Below, piece after piece: positions 17,074 through 25,792 of a DNA stretch of 64,000 bases (its first letter is position 1; each line of letters begins with the position of its first letter). The stretch lies in contig CYKH01000238.1 in assembly GCA_001460835.1 (NCBI GenBank), positions 44,427-108,426 of the forward strand. The letters run 5' to 3'. Under the pieces are notes generated by a model. The model saw only the letters and a program-made list of their open reading frames with translations. It searched no databases and was not told the origin of the DNA. This stretch comes from Bodo saltans. Lineage: Eukaryota; Euglenozoa; Kinetoplastea; Eubodonida; Bodonidae. Position numbers and translations under genes: made by a program.

Positions 17074-19731
17074 ATGGCCCTTTCTCAAGGTGCCCTGAAC
17101 GCGATGGAGGAGGCTCACGAGTTGTTTAGCCAGGCAGACTTGAAGAGTGCAAAGGAGTTGCTCGTGTCCACCCTATTTGAGGGTAGCCAGCAGGATGACG
17201 TGTTCGACGTGTGCTGCATGCGTGCTGCGTTGGCAGTGATGGAGGGCGAGGCCCCTGATGAGTCCCTTAGAAATATCCCAGAGTCCTCACGCAAGAACGC
17301 TGCACGGAGTTACCTTGATGGAGTTTCTTACTTGGCTCGCGGTAGCTTGAGAATTGCGCGTCTGAAGTTCGAGGAGCTTCTCAGAGCAGACAAGACGTTC
17401 GGCCTCGCATATCTTGGCCTCGCGGCAATTGCCTTTTCGCAGAAATTATATCAAGAGAGCTTTGGATGCTTCCGTCGAACTTTAGAATACTTAGGACCAG
17501 CAGCGCCTCCCTTAACACGCGTAGGCCTCGCAATGTGCGCGTACCATCTCAAGGACAATCTGCTCGCCAAGCGCTTCGTTGAGCGGGCGTTGGAGGTCAA
17601 CCCTGATGACGCGTTGGCGAAGCTGGTCCTCGTTGTTCTGCTGGTGGAGGACCGTCAGTTGAGAAAACTGGTGGAAACAGTGGGGGACCTACGCCGCATT
17701 GCGCCGGGTAACACCGTCGTTGTGCAACGTGTCGCTGACTTGGCATACTTCAAGGCTGTATCACAACATGCGGTGAAGGAGCGTGCATCATCTCTTCGCA
17801 CCCTAGCCCTCTCTGTGCTGCCGAATACAAACGTGCTGCAGACAGCCTATGCTCATTTCCAAGCTGGTCGTGTCAGCAGCGCCGCCGGTGATCTGCAAGA
17901 CGCCAAGAAACTTCTTACAGAAGCAACGCAAGCAGCTCCAGAGCTCGTGGCAGCATCGATCCACCTGTGCAAGGTGCTCATTCAGCTAGGCGAACACTCC
18001 GAGGCGCTCAGCACGTTGAAATCACTGGACGCAAAGTATGCCCCTGAGCGTGAGACGTTGGAAATGCTGCTGGTGTTGGAGTCAGAGGATGGCCATCACG
18101 AAATTGCAATGGATTACGCCCGCCGCTTGGCGTCGCTAGCTCCCAACGAGTCGTCGACATGGCGGCTGTCTGCATGGGCGCACCGCCTCGACACCGCCGG
18201 CGCGCTAAAGCTGCTTCAGCAGTGCAAAACGTCGTTTGACAAGGCTGGCGTGGCAGTCCCTTGGCAACTGCGTGCAGATATTGCTGCCGTGAACCCAGAC
18301 GCCGCCATCGCAGACCTTGAGGGACTCGTGAAGGAGCGCGTCGACGCATCTGATGGGGAGAACCCCGCAGTAGCTGCGTTGATGTTCAACGTTGCCCTCA
18401 AATACGAGCGCGTTGACGTGGATCGTGCCATGCGCTGGTACACTGACATCGTCCGCCAGTTTCCTGCTCTTGCCGAGCCGTACTTCCGCCTTCATCACCT
18501 TTGCACGGAGAAGAAGTGGCACGGCCAAGCGTTGAAGTGGATGGCACTGCTCCAGCAAGCGCGCCCAACTGATACTCTCCACACTGTCTACACTGCGAAC
18601 ACTCTCGACAAACTTGGTCGCCAAAGCACTGCGGTCTCTTTGCTGACCAACGCCGCCAACAAAACCAAAAGCATCCACCTTGCGATTGCTCTTGGAAGCA
18701 TGTACTTGTGGAGTGCCCAGCAGTCTTCACGCAAAGCACTGCGATATTTAAACTTTGCCAAGAATAGGTTCGAGTACGCGCTGGGGAAGGACCCCGCCAA
18801 CCTCTTGGGTGCTCATGGCCTTGCGTCGTGCACAGGTGCCCTCAGCCTAGCCAACGAAGCTCAGCTTGCTTTGGAGCGAATTCGAGAGCTCCAGCCTAAT
18901 GATCCTTACGTGGTTGACAACGTGCAATCGCACATTGCGAATGTATTGGTGACCTGTGACAGCTTCCGTGCTGCGCGCGCGTCTCTCGAGCCCCTTCGAA
19001 ACAAGTCACCCGGCCAATACAGTGCGTTGGCGTTCTGTTACGTTGGCACCAACGAATTCCACAAGGCGATCAGAGTGCTTGAAGCCGGGCTTGAGGTGTA
19101 CCCCAACTACCCCTCACTCGTGTACAATGGCGCGTTAGTTTATTGCGCGGGCGTGATGCACGAGCTTCTCCCTCAGAACTGCACATTCCTTACAGAAGAG
19201 GCAGCCAACGTGCTGCGTGGGTGGATGGCCAGTGGCTTGAGATTAGCGCACACGTTTAACCAAACGAAGCCCCCAAGCTGGTTTGAGGCTGGTGCTGCTG
19301 CACAGCAGTTCGTATGCCACGTTGCACGCTACACGTACCACCTAAAGGACCGCATGTACAGCTTGCAGAAGGCGGGTACTGGTGAGAAGCTTCGTTCCGT
19401 ACGCGATGCCGAGGGTTGGAAGAGGAAGTTCCAGGAGCGCAACGAAGAGCTTGAAGAAGCTAAGCGGCTAGCAGAAGAAAAGCGACAAGATGCCGAACTG
19501 CAACTCGCTGAGACATACGCTGCACTACAAGAGCGCCAACTGCACATCGCCCAGCCGAACCCCTACGCAGCGGCGCAAGGGGCCGATATGGTATTCCCTA
19601 CAGACGACTTCGAAAATGGCAAGAGGGAGAGGGAAGACGACAGCAACGGTGCAGCAACAAACCTTGATGAGCTCGGCATGACTGAGGCTCTTGCATTAGG
19701 CGGCATGTTCATGGACGACCCCCAGGAGTAG
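17074..19731 (+). CDS. CTR9: RNA polymerase-associated protein CTR9 (Paf1 complex TPR subunit)
   Basis: 885 residues from the ATG at 17074. CTR9 is the TPR scaffold of the Paf1 complex, which travels with RNA polymerase II and promotes elongation and histone modification. The protein is almost entirely TPR-type helical pairs (for example LAYLGLAAIAFSQKLYQES, PELVAASIHLCKVLIQLGE, DPANLLGAHGLASCTGALS, PYVVDNVQSHIANVL). The C-terminal part has the CTR9 feature of a Cys/Asn/Arg segment (PQNCTFLTEEAANVLRGW), a basic coiled coil (RKFQERNEELEEAKRLAEE) and an acidic tail with a KREREDD stretch. Animal CTR9 is near 1170 residues; kinetoplastid versions are shorter. A pyrimidine tract and AG lie just upstream. 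Confidence 0.85.
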   Translation: MALSQGALNAMEEAHELFSQADLKSAKELLVSTLFEGSQQDDVFDVCCMRAALAVMEGEAPDESLRNIPESSRKNAARSYLDGVSYLARGSLRIARLKFEELLRADKTFGLAYLGLAAIAFSQKLYQESFGCFRRTLEYLGPAAPPLTRVGLAMCAYHLKDNLLAKRFVERALEVNPDDALAKLVLVVLLVEDRQLRKLVETVGDLRRIAPGNTVVVQRVADLAYFKAVSQHAVKERASSLRTLALSVLPNTNVLQTAYAHFQAGRVSSAAGDLQDAKKLLTEATQAAPELVAASIHLCKVLIQLGEHSEALSTLKSLDAKYAPERETLEMLLVLESEDGHHEIAMDYARRLASLAPNESSTWRLSAWAHRLDTAGALKLLQQCKTSFDKAGVAVPWQLRADIAAVNPDAAIADLEGLVKERVDASDGENPAVAALMFNVALKYERVDVDRAMRWYTDIVRQFPALAEPYFRLHHLCTEKKWHGQALKWMALLQQARPTDTLHTVYTANTLDKLGRQSTAVSLLTNAANKTKSIHLAIALGSMYLWSAQQSSRKALRYLNFAKNRFEYALGKDPANLLGAHGLASCTGALSLANEAQLALERIRELQPNDPYVVDNVQSHIANVLVTCDSFRAARASLEPLRNKSPGQYSALAFCYVGTNEFHKAIRVLEAGLEVYPNYPSLVYNGALVYCAGVMHELLPQNCTFLTEEAANVLRGWMASGLRLAHTFNQTKPPSWFEAGAAAQQFVCHVARYTYHLKDRMYSLQKAGTGEKLRSVRDAEGWKRKFQERNEELEEAKRLAEEKRQDAELQLAETYAALQERQLHIAQPNPYAAAQGADMVFPTDDFENGKREREDDSNGAATNLDELGMTEALALGGMFMDDPQE

Positions 19732-19935
19732 GAAGAGGCAACAGCGATGAGTGAGATGAGGTCGAGTAATTTCATGAGACCTGTAACACAATTTGAAGAA
19801 CTGTGATAACTTGACAATTAGCGATTGCGTCGCTTTCCTAGATTGATGCTCATATTGCCCTTTGTTTGTACTTTGTGTTGACGACATTAACAGTATTTGT
19901 CCGCAGATTTGTCGGCATCGTAGACGGTAGTAGTG

Positions 19936-20937
19936 ATGGCCCAGAAACCCAAGGCAAGCTTGTTTGGCTGCTTCAGCGACCCATCGTACATCACCACGGA
20001 TGAAAACCCAGACAAGACGGATAACTACGTGAAGACCGACTTGATTTCTTCACGCTACCTTGGAAAGTCTGTTTCTTCAAAGGTCGCACCGAAGGGTCGG
20101 TTGCCCGACGTGTTCTTCGAGAAAAAGTACTTGACGCTTTCATCAAAAGAGCAAAACAATGGCAAGGACATCGAAGTGTACGAGAACCCTGGCAAGGCGG
20201 AACGTCGTGCTGTTGCAGAGGCAAAAAAGAAGAACATTGTGGAAAAAGATTTTAAGGTGGCATCGTATCCCAAGCAGGCCACAGGCCCGGGAAGCTTCGT
20301 CGGCACCTTCCAAGGTAAGCCGTTCGACCATCAACCGGAGTACAAAGTGCTTGCAAAGGACGGTGTTCCCGATCGCCCTAAGCCTCAACCCGTCAACATC
20401 AAATCCAACCCCGGCAAGAAGGGTACGTTTGGCTACTACGGAGTTCTTCTGGAGAAAACGAAACCATTCGACCCCAACCAAAAGCGTGATGAGTTCGACG
20501 CTCTCCGCAAGAAGGAGCGACAACTTTGGGAAGAGTCGAAGAAAAAGAACATTGGCGGCATCTTCAAAATCTCGTTAAAGAACAAAGTCACATTCGACGA
20601 GAAGGCAGGCACAGGCGTTTCGAGCGTGTACGACCACTACGAGGCGAAGGAAGACCCAAAGAAGAAGAGTAAGAAGAAGGAGCCTAAGGAGGCTGCAAAA
20701 CCTCTAGACTTGAAGCCCTTCAAGTACTCATCTCCGCCAAAGCAAGGTGAGGCCGGATTCCTCAATAAGTTTGCCAACAGCCGTGGTGAGAATAGCGCCC
20801 CCGATCCGTATGACAGCGCCAAGCTCAAGCGAAAGGAGGAGCGGGAGAAGGCACCAAAGCCACTGAATGGTGTGTGGAAGCCGGTGCACGGCGTCAAGAA
20901 GGGCGTCGTCGCTTCCATGCTTAAGCGATTTTATTGA
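19936..20937 (+). CDS. CFAP96-like cilium/flagellum-associated protein
   Basis: 333 residues from the ATG at 19936 (the preceding codon is GTG). It resembles the CFAP96 (C4orf47) family, found at basal bodies and in ciliary microtubules: the family opens with a short head and FGxFSDPxYIT, seen here as SLFGCFSDPSYIT, and goes on with K/P/G-rich motifs such as GPGSFVGTFQGKPF, NPGKKGTFGYYG and KRKEEREKAPKPLNGVWKP. The chain is basic, without TM segments, and repeats short aromatic-Gly units as microtubule-inner proteins often do. The match is to family character rather than an alignment I could run. In a flagellate it is most likely axonemal. Confidence 0.75.
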   Translation: MAQKPKASLFGCFSDPSYITTDENPDKTDNYVKTDLISSRYLGKSVSSKVAPKGRLPDVFFEKKYLTLSSKEQNNGKDIEVYENPGKAERRAVAEAKKKNIVEKDFKVASYPKQATGPGSFVGTFQGKPFDHQPEYKVLAKDGVPDRPKPQPVNIKSNPGKKGTFGYYGVLLEKTKPFDPNQKRDEFDALRKKERQLWEESKKKNIGGIFKISLKNKVTFDEKAGTGVSSVYDHYEAKEDPKKKSKKKEPKEAAKPLDLKPFKYSSPPKQGEAGFLNKFANSRGENSAPDPYDSAKLKRKEEREKAPKPLNGVWKPVHGVKKGVVASMLKRFY

Positions 20938-21153
20938 GAGATCATCAAATGTATGGAAAGTGGATGTGTTTTATCTTCCTGCCCTTTGTATTGTACACAC
21001 ATGTATGTAGGGTCTTCATGCCCCTGAATGCGTCCCAACAAATCACAACGTCCTGCTCATGGATGTAAGAAAAATGTAGCCAATAAATTGTTCATGCTAC
21101 TTCCTGTTCATTGTCACACACTTGCGAAGCACATCAATAAGAAACGAGCACTG

Positions 21154-22176
21154 ATGGGGTTTAAGAATGCACACGTCGACGCCATCACGGAGGCGCAGTG
21201 GATGGGGGCGTTTGCATGCAAGTTTGTCCCACACGAGGCAACCCGGCTGGAGTATCAGCTCAATGTAGCTCGCAAGTTTCATTGCAAGATTCCGAGGCTA
21301 AGTTATTTACCGTTGATCACACCCGCGGTGGTAGAGCACTATTTCGAGAGACCAGAGGAGGTGGCCAACTTGCGTATTTCGTACGAGTTGGTGGTGCCCA
21401 GCCAAACATCTTCTTCCGGCGGCGATGGGGGTGAGCAGGCAGTTTGGGCCCCTGAATACTACCCCCTTGGCGTGCTGGTGGACAGTTTGTGCAATCATGA
21501 TTACGGAGTGGTAACGTTTAGCTTCCGAGTGACAGGAGGAGCACCTGACAGCAATGTGCTAGCGCTTCCTATCGGCACGTCAGACAAGGGGTTGTTCTTG
21601 AATCTGCACCAACAGCAGAAGGCAACCTGTGTGTCGTTGTTCGGGTCTAATCAAGCAATGATGAAGTTGGAGCCGCAGCTCATGAACCAATTAGACGATG
21701 CCGTAAGGCAAAACGATTGCAGAGCCTTCTACCACCCTCGCAATATCGTGTTTCAGTCGGGGTCACAAGATAGCCTGCGTTCTTCGATATCCTCAGCTGC
21801 CTTGGTGGGGGATATGGCTACGTTTATGATCCATAAAGACGGCCTGCACACGATGCGACTGGTGTCCATCCGCAGTGCGCCCACGTTAGGCCTCGTCCTG
21901 AAGTGCTGCTTGCAGTGCTTCGAGGGGCTTGACGTTGACGGTATTGACAACCAACCTGCCGATTCCCAAAAATATGCTGCAGTGCTCTTGACAGGCGTGG
22001 AACCTGCATTATCGACTCCCACTGAGTTCCTGCGCGATAACCTTGCGTGCGCCGACTTTGCTATCCATCTTACTGTGCAGCAAGCTGCCACATCGACGCT
22101 GCCCCGTGGACTGTTCCCCCAGGTAGACTGGAAAGCACTCTCAAGGAACGCCAGCATGTCCAGTCCGCTTATGTGA
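21154..22176 (+). CDS. ATG5: Divergent autophagy protein ATG5
   Basis: 340 residues from the ATG at 21154; earlier in-frame ATGs (21028, 21091) lie in likely leader, so the start is provisional. ATG5 is the acceptor of ATG12 and part of the E3-like complex that lipidates ATG8. Seen: PRLSYLPLITPAVVEHYFE, which matches the ATG5 stretch PRxSYLxLxxxxVxxHF; YYPLGVLVDSL matching the family P-x-G-L/V-L-x-D motif; a central helical region; and LTGVEPALSTPTEFLRDNL, like GIEPxLxTPLxWLxxHLxxPD in the C-terminal domain. ATG5 conjugates through a Lys in the helical domain; several Lys are present (for example at MKLEPQL). The length is slightly over the usual 275-300. Confidence 0.72.
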   Translation: MGFKNAHVDAITEAQWMGAFACKFVPHEATRLEYQLNVARKFHCKIPRLSYLPLITPAVVEHYFERPEEVANLRISYELVVPSQTSSSGGDGGEQAVWAPEYYPLGVLVDSLCNHDYGVVTFSFRVTGGAPDSNVLALPIGTSDKGLFLNLHQQQKATCVSLFGSNQAMMKLEPQLMNQLDDAVRQNDCRAFYHPRNIVFQSGSQDSLRSSISSAALVGDMATFMIHKDGLHTMRLVSIRSAPTLGLVLKCCLQCFEGLDVDGIDNQPADSQKYAAVLLTGVEPALSTPTEFLRDNLACADFAIHLTVQQAATSTLPRGLFPQVDWKALSRNASMSSPLM

Positions 22177-22384
22177 CGTGGGATGGAGGTTGTTTACCTT
22201 AATGACGCATCGATTCAAAACTACTGGTTGCAACAAAGAATAAAATTTCCCTTTGATTCCTTGCTTGTATCAGTTCTAACTCTCTGGTCAACTACTTGCT
22301 CGTTGCTTGTTTCACACAAAATTCTTCTTTGAGCCCAATATCGCGATCATCCACAAAGAGACCACCATACACCAATCTCTCAAT

Positions 22385-23875
22385 ATGGCGCAACCCGCAG
22401 AGGAATCGAAGGCGATGCAGTCCGTCGTGTTTCAGTCCAAGTACCGTGTGATCAAGTCTGTTGGTAAGGGAAGCTTCGGTGAGGCCGTTCTGGTCCGCTC
22501 TAAGGCAGACGGAAAGCGCTACATTGCCAAGGCCATCGAGAGCGCCGCCATGTCCTCCAAAGAGAAGCGTGACGTGCAAAACGAAATCAAAATTCTTGCC
22601 GCAGTCAACCACCCCAACATCGTACGGTACCTTGAGCATTTCGAAGATGGAACCCTCATCTTTATTGTGATGGAGTACGCCGATGGTGGTGACTTGAGCG
22701 CTCGCATCAAAGACGCCAAGAAGCAGGAGACGCCGAAGCCCTTTGAGCCGAAGTTGGCCATGTTCTGGTTTCTGCAGATCTGCATGGCCATGAAGTACCT
22801 CCACGACAACCACATCCTGCACCGCGATCTTAAGACCGCGAATGTGTTCCTCACGTCTAAGAACGTGGTGAAGCTGGGCGACTTTGGTATTTCCACCGTC
22901 CTTCAAAACACGATGGCATGCGCCAAGACAGTGTGCGGCACGCCGTATTACTTCTCGCCGGAGTTGTGCCAGAGCAAACCCTACAACAACAAGTCCGACG
23001 TGTGGGCGCTAGGCATTATCTTCTACGAGGTGCTCACTCTTACTCGACCCTTCAATGCGAAGACGCTCAAGGATCTCATTCGCAAGATTGTCGTAGGTCA
23101 ATACGAGCCTATCCCAGCCACTGTTCCCGTAGAAATGCGCACGCTTTGCGCCTCTTTGCTGCAGATCAACCCCGCCATGCGCCCGTCAATCAACCGCATT
23201 CTTGATAGCAGCTACGTTCAGACCACGTTGAAGACCTTCAGCGCAGAGCTTGAGGATCAAGCACAGAAGGACAAGCAGGAGTTCGACACGAAGAAGTCCG
23301 CTGAACCCCCGAAGACCGTGCCCGTCCAGCAGGCTCCTCCTCAGCAACAAGTCGCAGCGGCAGCACCACAACCTAGCCTTCGCGACCAGATGGCCGCACT
23401 GCGCGGTATGAACCGCGACGATATGCGTGCCGCTGTGTCGCAGGCCCACCCGACCGCACCTGCCACCACGGCGCAGCACGTGTCCCATAGCCACCCTGAC
23501 GTTGACGATGACGGTTCTCACATTGACCAGAAGCGTGCAATCGCACTCCAGTCGAAGGCTATGGTGGGAGCTAAGTTTGATGGCCCCGAAGAGTTTGGCG
23601 ACGGTCCCTCTGATAGCGCTCCTCAAGACGAGCAGATCACAATGGCCAATGGTCAGACCATCGCGGCATCCAAGGTCCGCGGCATCCTCGAGGCAGAGAT
23701 GGGCAGCGCCCTCCTCAACAAGGCCGTCGAGTACGTGTCCGACATGATGTCTGGTGCTCACGCTCCTAGCAACGTCGAGATCCAGCGAGAGCTCAACGCG
23801 TTAGTGGGAGCAAAGTTCGCACATCACTCCAACGCTATCACGAAGCTTGCAGTGTGGGAGGGCAAGGTTCTGTAG
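22385..23875 (+). CDS. NIMA-related (NEK) serine/threonine protein kinase
   Basis: 496 residues from the ATG at 22385. Kinase domain, residues about 18-275: KSVGKGSFGEAVLV glycine loop, AKAIES with the ATP Lys, HRD as LHRDLKTANVFL, GDFGIS, TVCGTPYYFSPEL activation segment (TxxGTPxYxSPE) and KSDVWALGIIFYE. Everything needed for activity is intact. The HRDxKxxN form with LKTAN and the GTPYYFSPEL segment are typical NEK. C-terminal region: Gln/Pro/Ala linker and a helical end with an Ile-Leu-Glu-Ala-Glu motif. NEKs act at basal bodies and in the flagellar cycle, and kinetoplastids have many. Its last few codons are the left edge of a 517/519-bp tandem duplication. Confidence 0.93.
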   Translation: MAQPAEESKAMQSVVFQSKYRVIKSVGKGSFGEAVLVRSKADGKRYIAKAIESAAMSSKEKRDVQNEIKILAAVNHPNIVRYLEHFEDGTLIFIVMEYADGGDLSARIKDAKKQETPKPFEPKLAMFWFLQICMAMKYLHDNHILHRDLKTANVFLTSKNVVKLGDFGISTVLQNTMACAKTVCGTPYYFSPELCQSKPYNNKSDVWALGIIFYEVLTLTRPFNAKTLKDLIRKIVVGQYEPIPATVPVEMRTLCASLLQINPAMRPSINRILDSSYVQTTLKTFSAELEDQAQKDKQEFDTKKSAEPPKTVPVQQAPPQQQVAAAAPQPSLRDQMAALRGMNRDDMRAAVSQAHPTAPATTAQHVSHSHPDVDDDGSHIDQKRAIALQSKAMVGAKFDGPEEFGDGPSDSAPQDEQITMANGQTIAASKVRGILEAEMGSALLNKAVEYVSDMMSGAHAPSNVEIQRELNALVGAKFAHHSNAITKLAVWEGKVL

Positions 23876-24122
23876 TCAGAACGGATCTCGAGAGCTTTTC
23901 TTACGCCGTCGAAACAACCTCAACACAAAACAAACAAACAAAAAAAAAACAACAACAGGCATTTTGTGCTGCGTTCAGGTGTCTTTCTTCTATCTTTAAT
24001 CTTTCCCATTCCACCCTCACCTTCATCGCGGTTTTTGATGGCCTCATTGTGAGAAAATATGCTTCGAGGTTTTGCGAACATTAGCGTTAAGAATCAAGGA
24101 CGAAAATATTTTACTTTCACGA

Positions 24123-24150
24123 ACACTCTTTCCCATTTTTCCCTTTGCAG
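24123..24150 (+). promoter_or_regulatory. Trans-splice acceptor: pyrimidine tract and AG (copy 1)
   Basis: A run of C/T broken by few purines ends in TTTGCAG at 24150, about 60 bp before the ATG at 24210. It is repeated 519 bp later at 24642-24669 before the ATG at 24729. This is what a spliced-leader acceptor should look like in a kinetoplastid. Confidence 0.6.
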
Positions 24151-24209
24151 TAGCTGTCTCATTGACTCCGCCTCACTCTAATTTGTGTTACATTCCTTTT
24201 CGACACGCG

Positions 24210-24392
24210 ATGCGCGACACACCTCACACAGAGGCGATTATGTCAGTAAGAAAAGATCCAACGTTATTTCCACCAAAGAAGGGCGGATGGACAATCCCGA
24301 AAGCATCGCTCGTCTGTGAGCTAGACGTGCACCGATCCATCTCCCCCGCCTGCACCAAGTACGAGCCGAAGTGGTCGGGCAAGGTTCTGTAG
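24210..24392 (+). pseudogene. Truncated copy of the downstream gene (60 residues)
   Basis: This frame starts at an ATG and is identical to the first codons of the gene at 24729, then at 24377 runs into the duplicated end of the NEK frame and stops as GKVL. It has the same upstream pyrimidine tract and AG (24123-24150) as its parent, so it could be trans-spliced and produce a short peptide. It is best read as a by-product of the tandem duplication, not as a functional gene. Confidence 0.8.
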
Positions 24393-24728
24393 TCAGAACG
24401 GATCTCGAGAGCTTTTCTTACGCCGTCGAATCAACCTCAACACAAAACAAACAAACAAACAAAAAAAAAAACAACAGGCATTTTGTGCTGCGTTCAGGTG
24501 TCTTTCTTCTATCTTTAATCTTTCCCATTCCACCCTCACCTTCATCGCGGTTTTTGATGGCCTCATTGTGAGAAAATATGCTTCGAGGTTTTGCGAACAT
24601 TAGCGTTAAGAATCAAGGACGAAAATATTTTACTTTCACGAACACTCTTTCCCATTTTTCCCTTTGCAGTAGCTGTCTCATTGACTCCGCCTCACTCTAA
24701 TTTGTGTTACATTCCTTTTCGACACGCG

Positions 24729-25496
24729 ATGCGCGACACACCTCACACAGAGGCGATTATGTCAGTAAGAAAAGATCCAACGTTATTTCCACCAAAGAAG
24801 GGCGGATGGACAATCCCGAAAGCATCGCTCGTCTGTGAGCTAGACGTGCACCGATCCATCTCCCCCGCCTGCACCAAGTACGAGCCGAAGTGGTCAGACA
24901 AACACTCTTCCTCGGCGCTTATGATTCCCAGAAGAGAAATGCCACAAAAAACGATTCTGTCTGACCCAGGCCAAATTAACCCAAAGCCGCTGCCACAACC
25001 AAAGGGGTACTTCTCTACCCTCCCAAAAGACAAGGGCGGTTTCTTGTCAAAGAAAACGGAGGGTGCGGACTTTATGATTCGTCGTCCAGGCATCGGCGAG
25101 ACAAAAACGCGAGGCGGTATTATTCCCCAAGTCTCCCGCTTTTCTCCTATTCCCGGCGCTGGAACTCCCGAGCCATCGCTAAATGCAAACTTTAGTGTGA
25201 TGGACCTGCGACCCTCCCAATGTCGTGGTGCCGTGATTTCGAAGACTCCTTTGCCTCGAGGTGGGGGAACGAAACTACGGCCATCGCGAGGGGATGGGCA
25301 CTCCATTTCTGCATTCGAACGATGTTCCATTCCCGATGTAAGCTTCGCGGCAGCTAGATTCGCCACGCGGTCTATCCTTATGAACGGAGACGACTACGAG
25401 ACGGTCGATGACCCAAAGCTCAAGGCAGACCTTGCGTTTTTGAAGGGAGTGCGAGAAGACATAGCACGCTGGCAGTTAAAGAGTGCACTGCATTAG
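24729..25496 (+). CDS. Pro/Gly/Lys-rich basic protein, unknown, possibly axonemal
   Basis: 255 residues from the ATG at 24729; a second Met (MSVRKDP) is 10 residues in. It is basic, rich in Pro, Gly, Arg, Lys and Ser, and repeats short loops such as PKKGGWTIP, KGYFSTLPKDKGGF, PGIGETKTRGGIIP and PRGGGTKLRPSRGDG. The style recalls short-repeat microtubule-inner or sperm-tail PG-rich proteins, but no family signature is complete. The C-terminal 50 residues are more helical (DLAFLKGVREDIARWQLK). No TM or signal. Its 5' region and first 55 codons also exist as a truncated tandem copy just upstream. Confidence 0.7.
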   Translation: MRDTPHTEAIMSVRKDPTLFPPKKGGWTIPKASLVCELDVHRSISPACTKYEPKWSDKHSSSALMIPRREMPQKTILSDPGQINPKPLPQPKGYFSTLPKDKGGFLSKKTEGADFMIRRPGIGETKTRGGIIPQVSRFSPIPGAGTPEPSLNANFSVMDLRPSQCRGAVISKTPLPRGGGTKLRPSRGDGHSISAFERCSIPDVSFAAARFATRSILMNGDDYETVDDPKLKADLAFLKGVREDIARWQLKSALH

Positions 25497-25662
25497 TTGA
25501 AAGCCTTCGATGATGTGACGTGTGTACATTAGTAAACTATGCAACCAGTTGCTCAGTTGAAGCAATTCTCATTTTATGTTGCACGTTGAAGAGTGATGCT
25601 CATCCTGCTGTACGATCCGTTTCCTTGTTGTTCCTTCCACCAGTGTTCTCGGTTCCTAAGCA

Positions 25663-25792
25663 CCTTAACAATAGACAAAATAACATCGTAGTCATGGTGG
25701 GCAAGGAGAAGTCAGTGTCTGTCGTTCCCTTAACAATAGACAAAATAACATCGTAGTCATGGTGGGCAAGGAGAAGTCAGTGTCTGTGGTTC
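25663..25792 (+). repeat. 65-bp tandem duplication around the nucleoporin start
   Basis: Units 25663-25727 and 25728-25792 are near identical (a C/G change late in the unit). Each holds an ATG in the same setting (25694 and 25759). Because 65 is not a multiple of three, the first ATG opens a frame of only 20 codons that stops at 25754-25756, just before the second ATG. Translation of the long protein must use the second ATG, or the first ATG acts as an upstream ORF. Confidence 0.9.

Larger units (their letters stand above)
23860..24895 (+). repeat. Tandem direct duplication, units of 517 and 519 bp
   Basis: Unit 1 is 23860-24376 and unit 2 is 24377-24895, touching each other. Each unit holds the last codons and stop of the NEK gene, its 3' UTR, the pyrimidine-tract splice signal of the next gene and that gene's first about 55 codons. 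The two differ only by a two-base length change in a CAAA/poly-A run and one base near 23914/24431 (A vs T). The junction (tggtc then gggcaagg) joins the middle of the next gene to the end of NEK. It leaves NEK intact and gives a truncated copy of the next gene. Confidence 0.95.
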
